DNA from: Ignavibacteriota bacterium
GTDB lineage: Bacteria; Bacteroidota; Ignavibacteria; Tepidaquicellales; Tepidaquicellaceae
Assembly (NCBI GenBank): GCA_003135995.1
Contig: PNBM01000372.1
Span: 13,113-21,600 of the forward strand
DNA length: 8,488 bases
Direction: 5' to 3'
Shown here: piece after piece, positions 7,336 through 8,488 of the stretch
How the letters are laid out: each line of letters begins with the position of its first letter
Position numbering within the stretch: position 1 is the stretch's first letter
Notes under the pieces: model-generated
Database searches by the model: none
The model's input: only the letters and a program-made list of their open reading frames with translations
What the model was told of the DNA's origin: nothing
Made by a program: the position numbers and the translations under genes

Positions 7336-7355
7336 TTAAAGCTCCTCGCTCTTAT

Positions 7356-7402
7356 CTGTTTTTTGTTTTTTGTTTTCTGTTTTCTGTTTTCTGTTTTTTG
7401 TT
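7356..7402. repeat. 7-bp tandem repeat, unit (C/T)TGTTTT, abutting the thyX stop codon
   Basis: Six consecutive heptamers, C/TTGTTTT, run from 7356 to 7397 (first base of each copy C,T,T,C,C,C). A truncated seventh runs into the thyX stop codon at 7401-7403. On the minus strand, where thyX is read, the units are AAAACAG or AAAACAA just downstream of the gene. The array is clean and has the same period as the one at 701-742, though the unit differs. Confidence 0.88.
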
Positions 7403-8129
7403 ATTTGATAGTTTTCCCCGTCTCCATAAGCGCATTCATAGTCGTATAAACTTCCATCCATATTTTTGTTGTTTCCGGAAAAAGTTCCTGCATCATTTCT
7501 TTCATAGCAATTGCATACTGCCTGATTTCCCATTGAGCATGCTCTTCATCCCTTAATTCTATAAAATTCATAATCGCCTGGAAAGATGCAGTCCAGTATA
7601 TTTCCGAATATTGATTCAGCGGTAATAAAATTCTTGCCTGCTCTTTTGCAATGCCGAGTTCAAGAAGCTGATTATACGAACTCAATAAAGTGTTCATTGT
7701 ATTCTCAAATATTTCGTTCGCTTTGTTCTGGTCTCCAATGCTTCCTTCAGATGCCTGTTTATTGTTCAGAGATTGTTTTCGCCAGTTTTCAGGTGTATAA
7801 AAATCAGTCACAGGAACATACCTTCCGCTGATTTCATTCCATGCGTGGTCTTTTACGGATGAACTTGATGTCGTTTCAATACCAACTACGTGTTTATACC
7901 ATTGTCTCATTACAAATTCCGGAGCTTTCAAATGAAACTGTACGACTATATGCCTGAAAGGCGAATAATGTTTATTCTCTGCAAGGAACTTGACAAGTAT
8001 TCTGTCACCGTTTTCAAATTTTGTTTTTCTTTTTCCGAATGAAACCCTTGCGGAATTCACTACCGTAAGGTCATTTCCCAGTGTATCGATAACTTCTATA
8101 AAACCCTTATCCAAAACATTTTTAAGCAT
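7401..8129 (-). CDS. thyX: Flavin-dependent thymidylate synthase ThyX with atypical signature
   Basis: The 242-residue protein makes dTMP from dUMP using FAD, NADPH and methylene-tetrahydrofolate, replacing ThyA. Family landmarks are NSARVSFGK (25-33), HYSPFRHI (54-61), FVMRQWYKH (72-80), WNEISGRY (97-104), EQARILLPLNQYSEIYWT (163-180), ASFQAIMNFIELR (181-193) and HAQWEIRQYA (197-206). The usual signature RHRxxSxNExSxRY is altered: R-H-R reads K-H-V (79-81), and about 12 extra residues rich in serine (ETTSSSSVKDH) separate it from NExSxRY. Variants with KH and WNE are, as I recall, found in other ThyX groups, so the enzyme may still be active. The gene is divergent from rpmG and its stop codon touches a heptamer repeat. 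The ATG at 8129 begins the expected N-terminal segment. Confidence 0.93.
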   Translation of the reverse strand: MLKNVLDKGFIEVIDTLGNDLTVVNSARVSFGKRKTKFENGDRILVKFLAENKHYSPFRHIVVQFHLKAPEFVMRQWYKHVVGIETTSSSSVKDHAWNEISGRYVPVTDFYTPENWRKQSLNNKQASEGSIGDQNKANEIFENTMNTLLSSYNQLLELGIAKEQARILLPLNQYSEIYWTASFQAIMNFIELRDEEHAQWEIRQYAIAMKEMMQELFPETTKIWMEVYTTMNALMETGKTIK

Positions 8130-8231
8130 AATTATAATCAGATTTTTAAATTGATGAATAAATTAAAATTGAATAATAATATAATAAAATTATTAATAAG
8201 TTATTATTTTAAAATGAAGGAATTTTCTTTT

Positions 8232-8249
8232 CCCCCCTTCAAAGGGGGG
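8232..8249. repeat. GC-rich hairpin between thyX and rpmG
   Basis: CCCCCCT (8232-8238) and AGGGGGG (8243-8249) form a 7-bp stem with a TCAA loop, inside an otherwise very AT-rich 229-bp divergent intergenic region. It lies upstream of both genes' start codons, and no T tract follows on either strand (TCAAGG to the right, AAAAGAAAATTCC on the minus strand). That argues against a terminator and for a dispersed palindromic repeat. Confidence 0.6.
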
Positions 8250-8358
8250 TCAAGGTGAGAAACGTACTCAATTCAGATACAAAAAATTACATAATATTTT
8301 TATTTAAAATTTGATATATTGAATGTTAATTAAAAATTTCAATCAGTTAATTGTAATC

Positions 8359-8488
8359 ATGGCAAAAAAAGAAGGTGCAAGAATAAACATCAAACTTGTG
8401 AGCACAGAAGGTCCGCATAAAGGTAAAGCTGTTTATGTTACTCAGAAAAACAGGAATAACACCAAAGAAAGACTCGAAATGAAAAAAT
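8359..8488 (+). CDS. rpmG: 50S ribosomal protein L33, C-terminus cut by window edge
   Basis: From the ATG at 8359, 43 codons are visible before the edge. The start MAKKEGARINIKL and the segment VTQKNRNNTKERLEMKK (27-43) match L33 (the ITTKNRKNTxERLELKKY region). L33 is a small protein of the 50S subunit, about 50-60 residues long, so roughly the last quarter is missing. No cysteine appears in the visible part; where many L33s have Cys near residues 15-18 it reads LVSTEG, so it looks like a zinc-free form. It is divergent from thyX across a 229-bp AT-rich region. No Shine-Dalgarno sequence precedes the start. Confidence 0.92.
   Translation, partial: MAKKEGARINIKLVSTEGPHKGKAVYVTQKNRNNTKERLEMKK

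Noticed and set aside
7336..7533. Minus-strand open frame ending in a KQKTENKKQKT run
   Set aside because: It is the out-of-frame reading of the thyX 3' end continued through the heptamer repeat.
7257..7556. Plus-strand open frame rich in phenylalanine across the repeat region and the thyX 3' end
   Set aside because: Its composition comes from the TGTTTT repeats and the reverse complement of thyX; no domain or plausible start context.
8295..8313. Promoter elements for rpmG (TATTTTTA or AAAATTTG)
   Set aside because: Each is one base from the Bacteroidota -7 element, but none has a -33 partner at proper spacing, and near matches are frequent in such AT-rich DNA.

Overview
The window is AT-rich, chromosomal-looking DNA from a Gram-negative bacterium. 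An outer-membrane porin, an LpxH-type phosphoesterase and a heptosyltransferase-family enzyme all imply an outer membrane. Start codons are preceded by A/T-rich leaders with no visible Shine-Dalgarno sequence, and intergenic DNA carries short tandem and palindromic repeats. This fits the Bacteroidota/Chlorobiota/Ignavibacteriota group. That placement is inference from style and protein flavour, not from a marker gene.

Left part, minus strand. A metallophosphoesterase of the UDP-2,3-diacylglucosamine pyrophosphatase type runs off the left edge. Next come a heptamer tandem repeat and a strong rho-independent terminator. These close a two-gene unit of pstS (phosphate-binding lipoprotein, transcribed first) and a beta-barrel porin. 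Three 11-bp-spaced direct repeats resembling a Pho box lie upstream of pstS, so the pair looks like a phosphate-starvation uptake unit: porin in the outer membrane, PstS binding phosphate behind it. The permease genes pstCAB are not here.

Middle, plus strand. A DUF2203 protein and a monofunctional proline dehydrogenase form a tight pair. After 365 bp of AT-rich DNA without a gene comes a second pair: a divergent family 9 glycosyltransferase overlapping by 23 bp a LysE-family exporter.

Right part. A repeat-filled intergenic stretch separates the exporter from thyX (minus strand), a flavin-dependent thymidylate synthase with an unusual signature region. thyX is divergent from rpmG (ribosomal protein L33), which runs off the right edge; a GC-rich hairpin lies between them.

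No phage, transposase, CRISPR, toxin-antitoxin or defence genes and no tRNA or rRNA were seen. Most genes are ordinary housekeeping or accessory metabolism. The points most worth checking are the Pho-box-like array, the ThyX signature insertion, the divergent glycosyltransferase joined to an exporter, and the two 7-bp tandem arrays beside minus-strand 3' ends.
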